Shown: positions 1-8,679 of the stretch, piece after piece | How positions within the stretch are numbered: position 1 is the first letter of the stretch | Layout: the number at the start of each line of letters is the position of its first letter | Assembly: GCA_945888535.1 (NCBI GenBank) | Contig: CAMDAN010000050.1 | Location: 1 to 16,614 of the forward strand | Source: Bordetella parapertussis | GTDB taxonomy: Bacteria > Pseudomonadota > Gammaproteobacteria > Burkholderiales > Burkholderiaceae_C | Length of the DNA stretch: 16,614 nucleotides | Direction of reading: 5' to 3' | Position numbers and translations under genes: made by a program | Notes under the pieces: generated by a model | Seen by the model: the letters and a program-made list of their open reading frames with translations, nothing else | Told to the model about the DNA's origin: nothing | Databases searched by the model: none

Positions 1-2202
1 AAAGCATTGAAGCGGGTCGAGGGTGTCCAAGATGCCAGTGTGAATTTGGCGACCGAGTCTGCCCGGATTCATTTCGTTGCCAGTGCGCAGAATCAACCTC
101 ACATGGATGCGCTATTGCGCCGCGCTGTGCGCAATGCCGGTTATGAACCTAGGGCTGCGGAGTCTGCAATCGATGCCCAAGACGCCTCCACATGGGCGGG
201 GTTCGGGCCTGTAGCTTGGGGTCTAGCCCTCTCCGTGCCTTTGGTTTTGCCTATGGTGGCCCAAGCTGGGGGCGGGCATTGGATGTTGTCGCCGGTGTGG
301 CAGTTCTTATTGGCCACTCCGGTGCAGTTTGTCTTAGGCTGGCGCTTTTATGTGGCCGCCTGGCATGCCGTTAAAAACAAAGCCGGCAATATGGACTTGC
401 TCGTGTCATTGGGCACGAGCGCAGGCTGGGCTTTGTCGGTTTGGCTGTGGTTGAGCGCTGCGCCTGGCGCGATGGTGCATTTGTATTTTGAGAGCTCAGC
501 CGTGGTGATCACTTTGGTGCTCTTGGGCAAATGGTTGGAAGCGCGGGCCAAGCGCCAAACGACTTCTGCCATTCGTGCCTTGCATGCGCTGCGTCCCGAG
601 CAAGCGCATGTGCTTGGGGCCGATGGTGAGTTTGATGTTCCTATCGCAGAGGTTCTTGTGGGTGATGTGGTGGTGGTGAAGTCGGGCGAACGATTCTCCG
701 TCGATGGCATCGTGTGTGAGGGCCAAACCCAGGTCGATGAGTCCATGTTGACCGGCGAATCACTGCCAGTGAGTAAATCGGTTGGAGCTCGCGTGACGGG
801 CGGCTCCATCAATGGCGAAGGTAGGGTTTTAGTGCGTGTGGACGCCGTTGGGGCGCAGACCATGCTCTCCCAGATGATTCGCTTGGTCGAAGATGCGCAG
901 GCCGCGAAGGCTCCCATCCAACGTTTGGTTGATCAGGTGAGTGCCGTCTTTGTTCCTGTGGTGTTGGTGATTGCTATTGGAACCATGCTGGCGTGGTGGC
1001 TCAGCGGCCACGCTTTTGAGTTGGCGTTGATTCATGCGGTGGCCGTGCTTGTGATTGCTTGTCCGTGTGCCCTGGGATTGGCAACACCAGCAGCCATCAT
1101 GGCGGGAACCGGCGTGGCTGCAAAACACGGCATTTTGATTAAAGACGCGCAAGCCCTTGAGTTGGCGCACAAGGTCACGGTGGTGGCTTTTGACAAGACT
1201 GGCACCTTGACCCTTGGCAAGCCTCGACTTGTCGCTTTGCGGGCCCTGAGCGCCTTAAACAAAGCAGGCCCACAGGCAATAGACCTCTCACTTTTACCGG
1301 CGTGTGCTTCTTTGCAAAGCGGCAGTGCGCATCCTTTGGCGTTGGCGGTGGTTGACCACGCAAAACAACAAGGCGTGGCATGGGTCTCTCCTTTGAATGT
1401 CCGTGCAGTAGCGGGCCGTGGAACCTTGGGCGAGATTGATGGCCAGGTGTTTGCATTGGGAAGTCTGCGATGGATGCAAGAACTCGATGCGCAGTGCGCC
1501 AAACCCGCAGAGTTTGAGGCGCAAGCCAAAGCCTTTGAAAACGAGGGCGCCAGTGTTTCCGCCTTGGCGCAACAAGTGTCCGGAGAATGGCAACTTCTTG
1601 GACTCATGGCGTTTGCGGATGAACCCAAGCCTGGCGCAAAAGAGGCGATCGCTGAACTGCGAGCCCAAGGCATACGTACCGTCATGATTTCTGGTGACAA
1701 CTGGGGCGCAGCCCGCGCCATGGCGAGCCGCTTGGGGCTGAACACGGCGCCCGATAGCGATGAGGTGATCGCAGAGGTGTTGCCGGCAGACAAAGCGGCT
1801 CGTGTGCTGGCTTTGAAGTCTGGCTCGAACGGTCAGCGTTTGACGGTGGCGATGGTCGGCGATGGGGTCAATGATGCCCCCGCGTTGGCGGCGGCTGATG
1901 TCGGTATGGCCATGGCCAATGTGGGTGGCGCTAGCGCGGACGTCGCCATGCAGGCTGCGGGCATTACGTTGATGCGGGGTGACCCACGGTTGGTGTCGGC
2001 GGCGCTGAATATTTCCAGCAGAACAGTTGCCAAAATTCGACAAAATTTATTTTGGGCTTTTTTCTACAACGCAGCGGGCATTCCACTGGCGGCTTTGGGT
2101 TATCTCAATCCGGTGTTGGCCGGTAGCGCGATGGCGCTGAGCTCCGTCAGCGTGATGGCGAATGCTTTGTTGTTAAAGCGCTGGAACCGTTCCCGCACCT
2201 GA
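1..2202 (+). CDS. copA: Copper-translocating P1B-type ATPase (CopA-like), 5' partial
   Basis: Inner-membrane Cu(I) export pump that uses ATP to move copper out of the cytoplasm. The reading frame is open from base 1, so the gene starts outside the window; the first residues are the tail of an HMA metal-binding domain whose CxxC is missing here. Counting from the TTG at base 7, the motifs are TGES at 249-252 (actuator), CPC at 352-354 in the transport helix, DKTGT with the phosphorylated Asp at 396, an AHP motif with His 442 (nucleotide domain), and GDGVNDAP beginning at 618. The C-terminal helices carry Tyr687-Asn688 and Met709 with Ser712-Ser713, the pattern that marks Cu(I)-selective P1B-1 pumps. 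The stop is 10 bp before the next start, so it is probably co-transcribed with the MFS gene. Metal specificity is inferred from motifs; silver is also possible. Confidence 0.95.
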   Translation, partial: KALKRVEGVQDASVNLATESARIHFVASAQNQPHMDALLRRAVRNAGYEPRAAESAIDAQDASTWAGFGPVAWGLALSVPLVLPMVAQAGGGHWMLSPVWQFLLATPVQFVLGWRFYVAAWHAVKNKAGNMDLLVSLGTSAGWALSVWLWLSAAPGAMVHLYFESSAVVITLVLLGKWLEARAKRQTTSAIRALHALRPEQAHVLGADGEFDVPIAEVLVGDVVVVKSGERFSVDGIVCEGQTQVDESMLTGESLPVSKSVGARVTGGSINGEGRVLVRVDAVGAQTMLSQMIRLVEDAQAAKAPIQRLVDQVSAVFVPVVLVIAIGTMLAWWLSGHAFELALIHAVAVLVIACPCALGLATPAAIMAGTGVAAKHGILIKDAQALELAHKVTVVAFDKTGTLTLGKPRLVALRALSALNKAGPQAIDLSLLPACASLQSGSAHPLALAVVDHAKQQGVAWVSPLNVRAVAGRGTLGEIDGQVFALGSLRWMQELDAQCAKPAEFEAQAKAFENEGASVSALAQQVSGEWQLLGLMAFADEPKPGAKEAIAELRAQGIRTVMISGDNWGAARAMASRLGLNTAPDSDEVIAEVLPADKAARVLALKSGSNGQRLTVAMVGDGVNDAPALAAADVGMAMANVGGASADVAMQAAGITLMRGDPRLVSAALNISSRTVAKIRQNLFWAFFYNAAGIPLAALGYLNPVLAGSAMALSSVSVMANALLLKRWNRSRT

Positions 2203-2212
2203 TAAGTTTTTG

Positions 2213-3412
2213 ATGCAAACATCTTCTGTACATTGGATCCGATTGGCTTTGGCGTTGTCCGTGGGGGCCGCTATTTCTCTGGGCGTTACGCGCTTTGCCT
2301 ATGGCCTGCTGTTGCCTGCCATGCGCGATGATTTAGGTTGGACTTACACGCTCGCTGGTGCGATGAACACCGCCAATGCGGTCGGATACCTTATAGGCGC
2401 GCTCGCTACCCCGCGCTTATTGCATCGCGTAGGCCCCTCTGTTTTATTGTGGTCGGGCTCTTTGCTTGCCGCACTTTTTATGGGTTTGAGTGGTTTTTTT
2501 ACCGATGCGAATGTGTTGCTCTTGCAGCGGTTGTTGGCCGGGGTGGCCAGTGCGGTGGTGTTTGTTGCTGGCGGCTTGATGGCTGCACGCTTGGGTGCCC
2601 GTGCGCCTGCGCAAGCCGGTTTGCTTTTGGGTTTGTATTACGGTGGAACGGGTTTGGGGATTGCGTTGTCTGCGGTTCTCGTACCTTGGGTGCTGGAGTT
2701 GGCGCAAACGCAATTGCATGGTTGGCGCTTTGCGTGGTGGATCTTGGCGGGTGTTTGTATAGCCGGAACCCTTTTGCTGCGATGGCCTGCGCGTGTGATG
2801 GCGCAGTGGGATGTGCCCGCACAAGTGCAGAGCCAAGAACGCAGTTCTTTCTCTTGGAAACCTTTTAGCTTTGCTTTGTCCGGGTACGGCATGTTCGGTG
2901 TGGGTTATATCGGCTATATGACGTTTGTCGTTGCTCTTTTGCGCAACCAAGGTGCGAGTCCACAGGCCGTGATGCTTTTTTATGGTTTGCTTGGAATTTC
3001 TGTCATGGCCTCTTCGCGTATTTGGGCGGGATTGTTAGATCGCCATCACGGAGGCGGCGCCATGGCCTTGCTCAACGGCCTATTGGGCGTGGCCATTGTG
3101 TTACCTGCGCTAACGCAAAACTTTCTGCTTCTTTTGATCTCAGGCGCTTTGTTTGGCGGTGTGTTTTTATCGATTGTTGCGTCAACTACCGCCTTGGTTC
3201 GCCACAATTTACCGCAGAGTGCGTGGGCTAAAGGCATTAGCGCATTCACGATTGTGTTTGCTGCGGGTCAAATAGTGGGGCCCACGATGGTGGGTTGGAT
3301 TGCGGACGGCGAAGGCGGCCTTGAGCGCGGCTTGCTCGTCTCCGCGCTTGCGCTTTGGTTAGGAAGCGCGTTGGCCTGGCGTCAAAAACCTCTCACCTCT
3401 CGAGCGAATTAA
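2213..3412 (+). CDS. MFS transporter, YbfB/YjiJ family
   Basis: A 399-residue integral membrane protein with about 12 hydrophobic segments and few charged loops. The N-terminus (ALSVGAAISLGVTRFAYGLL, then PAMRDDLGW) is characteristic of the YbfB/YjiJ branch of the major facilitator superfamily. Members are proton-driven secondary transporters at the inner membrane; substrates are generally unknown. I chose ATG 2213 over the TTG directly in front of it (2210); no strong Shine-Dalgarno is visible. It follows the copper pump by 10 bp, which suggests shared transcription, but nothing in the sequence shows that it moves copper. Its stop lies 13 bp from the stop of the convergent GMC oxidoreductase gene. 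Family assignment is firm, substrate unknown. Confidence 0.88.
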   Translation: MQTSSVHWIRLALALSVGAAISLGVTRFAYGLLLPAMRDDLGWTYTLAGAMNTANAVGYLIGALATPRLLHRVGPSVLLWSGSLLAALFMGLSGFFTDANVLLLQRLLAGVASAVVFVAGGLMAARLGARAPAQAGLLLGLYYGGTGLGIALSAVLVPWVLELAQTQLHGWRFAWWILAGVCIAGTLLLRWPARVMAQWDVPAQVQSQERSSFSWKPFSFALSGYGMFGVGYIGYMTFVVALLRNQGASPQAVMLFYGLLGISVMASSRIWAGLLDRHHGGGAMALLNGLLGVAIVLPALTQNFLLLLISGALFGGVFLSIVASTTALVRHNLPQSAWAKGISAFTIVFAAGQIVGPTMVGWIADGEGGLERGLLVSALALWLGSALAWRQKPLTSRAN

Positions 3413-3425
3413 CCCGTTAAGAGTC

Positions 3426-5048
3426 TTATCCGTTTGCCCGCATCATCGCTGCTGCTTTTTCCGCAATCATGATGGTTGGAGCGGTGGTGTTTCCACCCGT
3501 GAGGGTCGGCATGATGGAGGTGTCTACGACGCGCAAACCTTGGATGCCGTGAACCTTCAGTTCTGCATCAACGACCGCCATGGGGTCGCTGTGTGGCCCC
3601 ATCTTGCAGGTACCGCAAGGGTGGTATTCGGTGTCGGAGTGGTCGCGCAGGAATTGCTCAATTTGTTTAGGATTGTTTCGATCCACCGGGTAGAGCATCT
3701 CTCCGCGGCAGTCATCGAGTGCGGGTGCATTCAAAATGTCGAGACCGATTTGTGTGCCTTTGACTAAGGTCGCTAAATCATCGGGGTGTTGAAAAAAGCC
3801 AGGGTCAATCAGTGGGGCATCGTCGGCTTTCTTGCTTTGCAGCGTGACTGAGCCTCTGCTTTTGGGACGGCACAAGGTCACGTGCAAGGTATATCCGTGA
3901 CCCAAGTGCATTTTGCGGTTGTGGTCATCAACAATGCCCGTGCACAACGCGAGTTGGATGTCTGGTTTTTCTGCGCTGCTTTCGGTTTTGAGAAAGCCTT
4001 GCGTTTCCGCTACGTTAGAAGTGACCCAGCCGCTGCGTTTATTTCGCCACTCGAAAATAGACTTCAACAAAATCCAGCTTCCGCGTAAAGAAACGCCTAA
4101 TGCCAGCGTGGGCTTGGGTGTGCGTTGAATCAACACCGTTGTCACATGGTCTTGCAAGTTTTGCCCAACGCCTGGGAGCGTGTGCAGGGTGGTGATGTGG
4201 TGCGCTTCAAGGTGTGCCTGCGGCCCAATACCTGAGAGCATTAACAACTGTGGCGAACCAAAGGCGCCGGCACTGAGGACAACCTCTTTGTTGGCGTGTG
4301 CCTTGTGCAGCTGACCGTTATGCACATACTCGACCCCGATTGCGCGCTTGTTTTCCAAAAGAATTTTTTGGGTATGGGCGCGTGTGATGACGGTGAGGTT
4401 GGGGCGGTTGAGGTGTGGCGTGATGAAGGACTTGGCCGCACTCCAGCGTTCACCGCCGTCTTGCATCGCCTGTGTTGGTCCGACGCCGAGTTGCTGCTCG
4501 CCGTTGTAATCTTTGGTTTGCGCTAAGCCAGTTTGCTCGCACGCTTTAAGAAAAATACCGTTCAAGGGGCTGGGGCTGCGCAGGTAGCTTACAGGCAGCG
4601 GCCCGCCAACTCCGCGGTAAGCGTCTGCACCAAAGCACAAGTTGTTTTCTGATTTTTTGAAATAAGGAAGCACCGCGTCGTAACTCCAACCGGGGTTGCC
4701 CAAGCTGGCCCAGTGGTCATAGTCAGAGCGGTGGCCCCGGGTGTAGACCATCGCGTTGATCGATGTGCTTCCACCCATTACTTTGCCCCGTGGCTGATAG
4801 CCTTTTCGGCCATTGAAGCCCGCTTGCGGCGTGGTCTCATACCCCCAGTTGTGAATTTTCAAAGGCGCGCTGATAGCAAATCCCATGGGGGCGTGGATCA
4901 GCACGGAGTCATCAGGCCCACCTGCTTCTAACAGGCATACGCGCACGTTGGCGTCTTCGCTCAGGCGGCTTGCGACAACGCATCCTGCGGCGCCGCCGCC
5001 GATGACGATGTAGTCAAAATTGGTGTGGGTCGCATCGGGAGTATTCAT
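3426..5048 (-). CDS. GMC-family FAD-dependent alcohol/choline dehydrogenase-like oxidoreductase
   Basis: A 540-residue flavoprotein of the glucose-methanol-choline family, which oxidises primary alcohols to aldehydes. The Rossmann FAD motif GGGAAG is at residues 17-22, followed by the family's E-A-G-G. The second GMC signature (SAGAFGSPQLLMLSGIGP) is in the middle, and the C-terminus has HPCGTCKMG with the active-site His 476 and GGNTTAPT with Asn 520, the His/Asn pair seen in choline dehydrogenase and AlkJ-like enzymes. No signal peptide is visible. Start ATG 5048 has a GAAAG ribosome-site-like stretch just upstream. It lies 25 bp downstream of the class II aldolase gene on the same strand, so the two are probably one operon. 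Automated pipelines often name such proteins choline dehydrogenase, but no betaine genes are nearby and the substrate is unknown. Confidence 0.93.
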   Translation of the reverse strand: MNTPDATHTNFDYIVIGGGAAGCVVASRLSEDANVRVCLLEAGGPDDSVLIHAPMGFAISAPLKIHNWGYETTPQAGFNGRKGYQPRGKVMGGSTSINAMVYTRGHRSDYDHWASLGNPGWSYDAVLPYFKKSENNLCFGADAYRGVGGPLPVSYLRSPSPLNGIFLKACEQTGLAQTKDYNGEQQLGVGPTQAMQDGGERWSAAKSFITPHLNRPNLTVITRAHTQKILLENKRAIGVEYVHNGQLHKAHANKEVVLSAGAFGSPQLLMLSGIGPQAHLEAHHITTLHTLPGVGQNLQDHVTTVLIQRTPKPTLALGVSLRGSWILLKSIFEWRNKRSGWVTSNVAETQGFLKTESSAEKPDIQLALCTGIVDDHNRKMHLGHGYTLHVTLCRPKSRGSVTLQSKKADDAPLIDPGFFQHPDDLATLVKGTQIGLDILNAPALDDCRGEMLYPVDRNNPKQIEQFLRDHSDTEYHPCGTCKMGPHSDPMAVVDAELKVHGIQGLRVVDTSIMPTLTGGNTTAPTIMIAEKAAAMMRANG

Positions 5049-5073
5049 TTTTATTCTTTCAAAAAGCGTTTGT

Positions 5074-5829
5074 TTATTCGCGGTAACTGGTATCTAAGCG
5101 GTCGAGTTTTCGCAGCAAAGCCGGCCAAGCAAACGCCCCGCCGATACCGCCCGTTTGTGTGCGCATCACTTGCGCAACGCCGTCAATAATGCGGGGATCA
5201 ACGTGCGTTAGCGCGCCTCCTGCTTGGGCGCCGATTTGAATTTGGCAGGTGGATTCAAAGTTGTACATCAGCAAGAACGCTTCAGCAATGCTGCTGCCCA
5301 CGGTGAGTAGTCCGTGGTTGCGCAGCATCAGATGATTGGCGTGCCCGAGGTCGGCCTGTAAGCGCGGCTTTTCATCATCTCGCAGTGCCACGCCTTCATA
5401 GGTGTGATAACCCAACGAGGCGAGTACAAAGGTCGATTGCTGGCTGATAGGCAAAACGCCACAGGCCTGCGCACTGACAGCGACGCCTGCGCGGGTATGC
5501 GTGTGCAATACACAGGCCGCATCGTCGCGTACCGCGTGCACCGCGCTGTGGATGACGAACCCTGCAGGATTCACTGGGAATGGCGACTCCATCAGCTTGT
5601 TGCACTGCTGGTCAATTTTGACCAGGCTGCTGGCGGTGATTTCATCAAACATCATCCCGTAGGGGTTGATCAAGAAGTGGTGGTCCGGGCCGGGAAGGCG
5701 GGCACTGATGTGGGTAAAGATCAAGTCGCTCCAACCATACGCAGCAACCAAGCGATAGCACGCTGCCAAGTCCACCCGCAATTGCCATTCTTCGGCGCTA
5801 ACTAAGCTTTTGACGGAGGGTATGTGCAT
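5074..5829 (-). CDS. Class II aldolase/adducin family protein
   Basis: A 251-residue protein with the class II aldolase/adducin fold, normally a zinc enzyme cleaving or epimerising sugar phosphates, although many members have other or unknown reactions. The metal-binding pattern is visible: His109-Thr-His111 in a VLHTHT segment and His172 in LRNHGLLTVG, matching the three histidines of L-fuculose-1-phosphate aldolase. The segment F-V-I-H-S-A-V-H (91-98) is usual in the large, poorly characterised 'class II aldolase and adducin N-terminal' group of proteobacteria. Start ATG 5829 has GGGAA 9 bases upstream on the minus strand. It is the first gene of a minus-strand pair with the GMC oxidoreductase and is divergent from mnmG. 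A sugar-phosphate substrate should not be assumed. Confidence 0.9.
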   Translation of the reverse strand: MHIPSVKSLVSAEEWQLRVDLAACYRLVAAYGWSDLIFTHISARLPGPDHHFLINPYGMMFDEITASSLVKIDQQCNKLMESPFPVNPAGFVIHSAVHAVRDDAACVLHTHTRAGVAVSAQACGVLPISQQSTFVLASLGYHTYEGVALRDDEKPRLQADLGHANHLMLRNHGLLTVGSSIAEAFLLMYNFESTCQIQIGAQAGGALTHVDPRIIDGVAQVMRTQTGGIGGAFAWPALLRKLDRLDTSYRE

Positions 5830-5850
5830 CGCGTTATGTTCCCATTGGTA

Positions 5851-5882
5851 GGGTTAGAAAAAAGATCTGGACACTCTAACCC
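5851..5882. promoter_or_regulatory. Inverted repeat GGGTTAGA / TCTAACCC in the divergent intergenic region
   Basis: Perfect 8-bp arms at 5851-5858 and 5875-5882 are separated by 16 bp containing AGATCT. The repeat lies 22 bp upstream of the aldolase start (minus strand) and about 43 bp from the -35 of the putative mnmG promoter. A second, weaker dyad (TTTAC at 5894-5898 and GTAAA at 5907-5911) follows. The spacing fits a dimeric regulator site acting on the aldolase-GMC operon. No regulator gene is adjacent, so this is inference from the dyad alone. Confidence 0.4.
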
Positions 5883-5924
5883 AAGCCCTTGTGTTTACGC
5901 CATAGGGTAAAGACTTAGGGGGTG

Positions 5925-5953
5925 TTGGAGAAAAGAGCTGGCCTCGGTAAAAT
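5925..5953 (+). promoter_or_regulatory. Putative sigma-70 promoter of mnmG-rsmG
   Basis: TTGGAG (5925-5930) and TAAAAT (5948-5953) are separated by exactly 17 bp, close to the sigma-70 consensus (-10 matches 5 of 6; -35 has the TTG). The predicted transcript start would be about 20 bases before the mnmG ATG at 5982. Its position inside the upstream frame also argues that this stretch is not coding. Confidence 0.6.
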
Positions 5954-5981
5954 AGCCCCTCTTTCCCTTTGTTGGACTTCC

Positions 5982-7976
5982 ATGCTTTACCCACAACACT
6001 TTGACGTGATCGTCGTCGGCGGCGGCCATGCCGGGACCGAGGCCGCGTTGGCTGCTGCGAGGATGGGTTGCGCAACCTTGCTTTTGACGCACAACATTGA
6101 GACGCTAGGGCAGATGAGTTGCAACCCGTCGATCGGCGGCATTGGCAAGGGGCACTTGGTTAAAGAGGTCGACGCATTAGGCGGCGCCATGGCGCTGGCA
6201 ACGGATGAGAGCGGCATTCAATTTCGCATCCTGAACTCCAGCAAAGGGCCAGCCGTTCGCGCAACGCGGGCCCAAGCCGATCGCGTTTTGTACAAGGCGG
6301 CGGTTCGTCGCATGTTAGAAAACCAACCTAACTTGTGGCTCTTTCAACAAGCGGTGGATGACTTGGTCGTCGATGGTGGCCGCGTGACCGGCGCAGTCAC
6401 CCAGATCGGCATTACCTTTCGCGCTAAGACGGTGGTGCTCACCGCTGGGACTTTTTTAGACGGCAAGATTCACGTGGGCATGAACCACTATGCCGCTGGG
6501 CGCGCCGGCGATCCGCCTGCTGCCCGTTTGAGCGCCCACTTGAAAGAATTGCAATTGCCGCAGGGCCGACTTAAGACGGGAACCCCTCCGAGATTGGACG
6601 GGCGATCGATTGACTTTAGCAAGTGCCTTAAGCAGCCGGGCGACGGGATGGCTGGGGGCATGAGTCCCGCCATGCCGGTGTTTAGTTTCATGGGCCGGGT
6701 AGAGCAACACCCGCAGCAAATGCCTTGCTGGATCACCCACACCAACGCCCGCACCCATGACATTATTCGCAGCGGCTTTGACCGTAGCCCAATGTTTACC
6801 GGTCAGATTGAAGGCGTGGGCCCGCGCTACTGCCCCAGTGTGGAAGACAAAGTGAACCGCTTTGCGGACAAAGAAAGCCACCAAATTTTCTTAGAACCCG
6901 AAGGCCTTACCACCCACGAGTACTACCCCAACGGCATCTCCACCAGCTTGCCTTTTGATATCCAGTTGGACTTGGTGCGCAGCATGCAAGGCCTGGAAAA
7001 TGCCCATATTTTGCGCCCGGGCTATGCCATTGAGTACGATTATTTTGACCCCCGTTCCCTCAAGAGCAGTTTTGAAACACGCCAAATTGGCGGTCTGTTT
7101 TTTGCGGGGCAGATCAACGGAACCACCGGCTACGAAGAGGCTGCTGCCCAAGGCTTGTTTGCTGGCGTGAACGCCGCATTGCAAGCGGGCGCTCAAACCG
7201 CCTGGACCGGTGACACCTGGTTGCCAGGAAGAGACGAGGCCTATTTGGGCGTTTTAGTGGACGACTTGATCACCAAAGGCGTGACTGAGCCCTACCGCAT
7301 GTTTACCAGCCGCGCGGAGTTTCGCTTGCAGTTACGCGAAGACAATGCCGATGTCCGTCTGACCGAAGTGGGGCGCAAACTCGGCCTCGTGGACGACGCC
7401 CGCTGGGATGCTTTTTGCCGTAAGCGGGACGCTGTTTCACGTGAAACAGAGCGCTTGCGATCTATTTGGGTCAATCCTAATAACCTGCCGGCTAGCGAAT
7501 CTCTCCGGGTGCTGGGCAAGGAAATAGACCACGAGTACAACCTGGGCGAACTGCTCAGACGTCCGGATGTGGGTTATGCCGCTTTGATGGGTCTGGACGG
7601 CGGAAAGTATGCCAACGGCGAATTGCCGGTGCAGCCCAGCGGCGGAGATGTTTTTGTGGCGGGGGTGATTGAGCAGGTAGAAATTGCTGCCAAATACTCT
7701 GGCTACATTGACCGCCAAAAAGAAGAAGTCGGGCGCGCAGCGCACTATGAAAACCTGCGTTTGCCGGACGATTTAGATTATCTGCAAGTCGGCGCCTTAA
7801 GCATCGAAGCGCGCCAGCGGCTTAACCAGTTGCGCCCCGAAACCTTGGGGCAGGCCTCGCGCATGTCGGGCATCACGCCGGCGACCATTTCCCTGTTACT
7901 GATCCACCTTAAAAAGGGTAACTTCCGCGGCTTTGCGACCAAGCGCGAAGAGGGTGTTGCGAAGGCTTTGGCCTGA
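5982..7976 (+). CDS. mnmG: tRNA uridine-5-carboxymethylaminomethyl(34) synthesis enzyme MnmG
   Basis: FAD- and NADH-dependent enzyme that works with MnmE to install the (carboxymethyl)aminomethyl group on wobble U34 of certain tRNAs in the cytoplasm. The 664-residue product begins with a Rossmann FAD motif GGGHAG at 13-18. MnmG signature 1 ([11 protein letters not shown]) starts at 280 and carries Cys284, and signature 2 ([17 protein letters not shown]) starts at 375. The C-terminal helical domain contains the Y-x-G-Y-I-x-R-Q motif. I place the start at ATG 5982, because 20 further in-frame residues back to a GTG at 5922 are atypical and overlap the likely promoter. A perfect parS palindrome is embedded at 7433-7448. 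The stop overlaps the rsmG start (TGATG). Confidence 0.97.
   Translation: MLYPQHFDVIVVGGGHAGTEAALAAARMGCATLLLTHNIETLGQMSCNPSIGGIGKGHLVKEVDALGGAMALATDESGIQFRILNSSKGPAVRATRAQADRVLYKAAVRRMLENQPNLWLFQQAVDDLVVDGGRVTGAVTQIGITFRAKTVVLTAGTFLDGKIHVGMNHYAAGRAGDPPAARLSAHLKELQLPQGRLKTGTPPRLDGRSIDFSKCLKQPGDGMAGGMSPAMPVFSFMGRVEQHPQQMPCWITHTNARTHDIIRSGFDRSPMFTGQIEGVGPRYCPSVEDKVNRFADKESHQIFLEPEGLTTHEYYPNGISTSLPFDIQLDLVRSMQGLENAHILRPGYAIEYDYFDPRSLKSSFETRQIGGLFFAGQINGTTGYEEAAAQGLFAGVNAALQAGAQTAWTGDTWLPGRDEAYLGVLVDDLITKGVTEPYRMFTSRAEFRLQLREDNADVRLTEVGRKLGLVDDARWDAFCRKRDAVSRETERLRSIWVNPNNLPASESLRVLGKEIDHEYNLGELLRRPDVGYAALMGLDGGKYANGELPVQPSGGDVFVAGVIEQVEIAAKYSGYIDRQKEEVGRAAHYENLRLPDDLDYLQVGALSIEARQRLNQLRPETLGQASRMSGITPATISLLLIHLKKGNFRGFATKREEGVAKALA
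7433..7448. promoter_or_regulatory. parS centromere-like site, inside mnmG
   Basis: TGTTTCACGTGAAACA, a perfect 16-bp palindrome identical to the consensus chromosomal parS. ParB binds such sites and spreads from them. Here it encodes residues around A-V-S-R-E-T (484-489) of MnmG, so it is constrained both as protein and as a binding site. The matching parAB genes lie about 1.9 kb downstream. Confidence 0.93.
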
Positions 7977-8638
7977 TGCCTTCTCTTGAAGTCGCTCTGC
8001 GCCGCGGCGTGGGCGTTTTGGAGTTGGAACTGTCCGATGCGCAGATCAGCGCGCTGCTGGACTACATCGCCCTGATCCAAAAGTGGACGCGGGTTTACAA
8101 CCTCACCGCGGTCCGAGACCCCGAGGAAATGTTGACCCACCACGTACTTGATAGTTTGGCGGTGGTTACGCCTTTGCGCCGCCACTTGCATTCCATGGGT
8201 CTGGACGAATCCACTCGCTTGCTTGATGTGGGCGCTGGGGCGGGATTGCCTGGGGTGGTTTTGGCGATTTGCTGTCCGACCATGGCGGTGCACTGCGTTG
8301 ACACCGTCGCCAAGAAAGCGGCCTTCATCCAGCAAGCCTCCGTGAGCTTGAAGCTGCCTTTGCTGCGCGGCATCCACGCCCGGGTAGAGTCGCTGACCGA
8401 GCCTTACGCAGTCGTTACCTCCCGCGCCTTTGCCTCTTTAGCGGACTTCACTTTGTGGTCCAAAGGCTCGCTGGCTGACCAAAGTGTTTGGATGGCAATG
8501 AAGGGCAAGAACCCAGAGGCGGAAATGGCGCAGCTGCCAGCGGACGTGGCGGTGTTTCACGTGGAACCATTGGTGGTTCCGGGACTGGACGCCGAGCGCT
8601 GTCTCGTCTGGATGCGCAAAGCCCCAAAGCTGCTCTAA
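7976..8638 (+). CDS. rsmG: 16S rRNA (guanine(527)-N(7))-methyltransferase RsmG
   Basis: SAM-dependent methyltransferase that makes m7G at position 527 of 16S rRNA. The 220-residue product (E. coli protein 207) has the SAM-binding motif LLDVGAGAGLPG with Asp84 and glycines 86, 88 and 90. It also has the family's early segment K-W-T-R-V-Y-N-L-T-A-V-R-D and the later V-T-S-R-A-F-A-S-L. Its ATG shares one base with the mnmG stop, so the two are translationally coupled, the usual mnmG-rsmG (gidA-gidB) arrangement. A parS-like site lies near the 3' end (8553-8568). Loss of rsmG in other bacteria gives low-level streptomycin resistance. Confidence 0.96.
   Translation: MPSLEVALRRGVGVLELELSDAQISALLDYIALIQKWTRVYNLTAVRDPEEMLTHHVLDSLAVVTPLRRHLHSMGLDESTRLLDVGAGAGLPGVVLAICCPTMAVHCVDTVAKKAAFIQQASVSLKLPLLRGIHARVESLTEPYAVVTSRAFASLADFTLWSKGSLADQSVWMAMKGKNPEAEMAQLPADVAVFHVEPLVVPGLDAERCLVWMRKAPKLL
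8553..8568. promoter_or_regulatory. parS-like site, inside rsmG
   Basis: TGTTTCACGTGGAACC. Read on the other strand it is GGTTCCACGTGAAACA, one mismatch from the variant TGTTCCACGTGAAACA. It codes for F-H-V-E of RsmG, a stretch that may also be conserved for protein reasons, so ParB binding is less certain than for the site in mnmG. Confidence 0.6.
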
Positions 8639-8679
8639 AAACCTAACGTAAACTCGGCCCCTGTTCCACGGGAGTCCCC

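Noticed and set aside
348..2043. Long minus-strand open frames opposite the copper ATPase (up to 253 residues)
   Set aside because: They lie opposite a strongly conserved P-type ATPase and show no recognisable domain; they are by-products of GC-rich codon bias.
3418..3428. TAAGA-G-TCTTA palindrome between convergent MFS and GMC genes as a terminator
   Set aside because: A 5-bp AT-rich stem with a one-base centre cannot form a stable hairpin and has no T-run.
5404..5805. A 133-residue plus-strand frame opposite the aldolase gene
   Set aside because: The opposite strand carries the conserved His-x-His and N-H-G motifs in the right frame; this frame has none.
5922..5981. N-terminal extension of MnmG from a GTG
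   Set aside because: The family starts just before the FAD motif, and the extension overlaps a good -35/-10 pair.
5830..5981. Chromosomal origin (oriC) near mnmG
   Set aside because: The gap is only 152 bp and I see no cluster of DnaA boxes (TTATCCACA type) or AT-rich unwinding region; the origin is probably outside the window.
6465..6480. CACGTG core in mnmG as another parS
   Set aside because: Flanking bases match the parS arms poorly, so it is only the common CACGTG hexamer.
8662..8677. A further parS-like sequence, TGTTCCACGGGAGTCC
   Set aside because: Only the left half-site matches; four mismatches against the variant consensus and the palindrome is broken.
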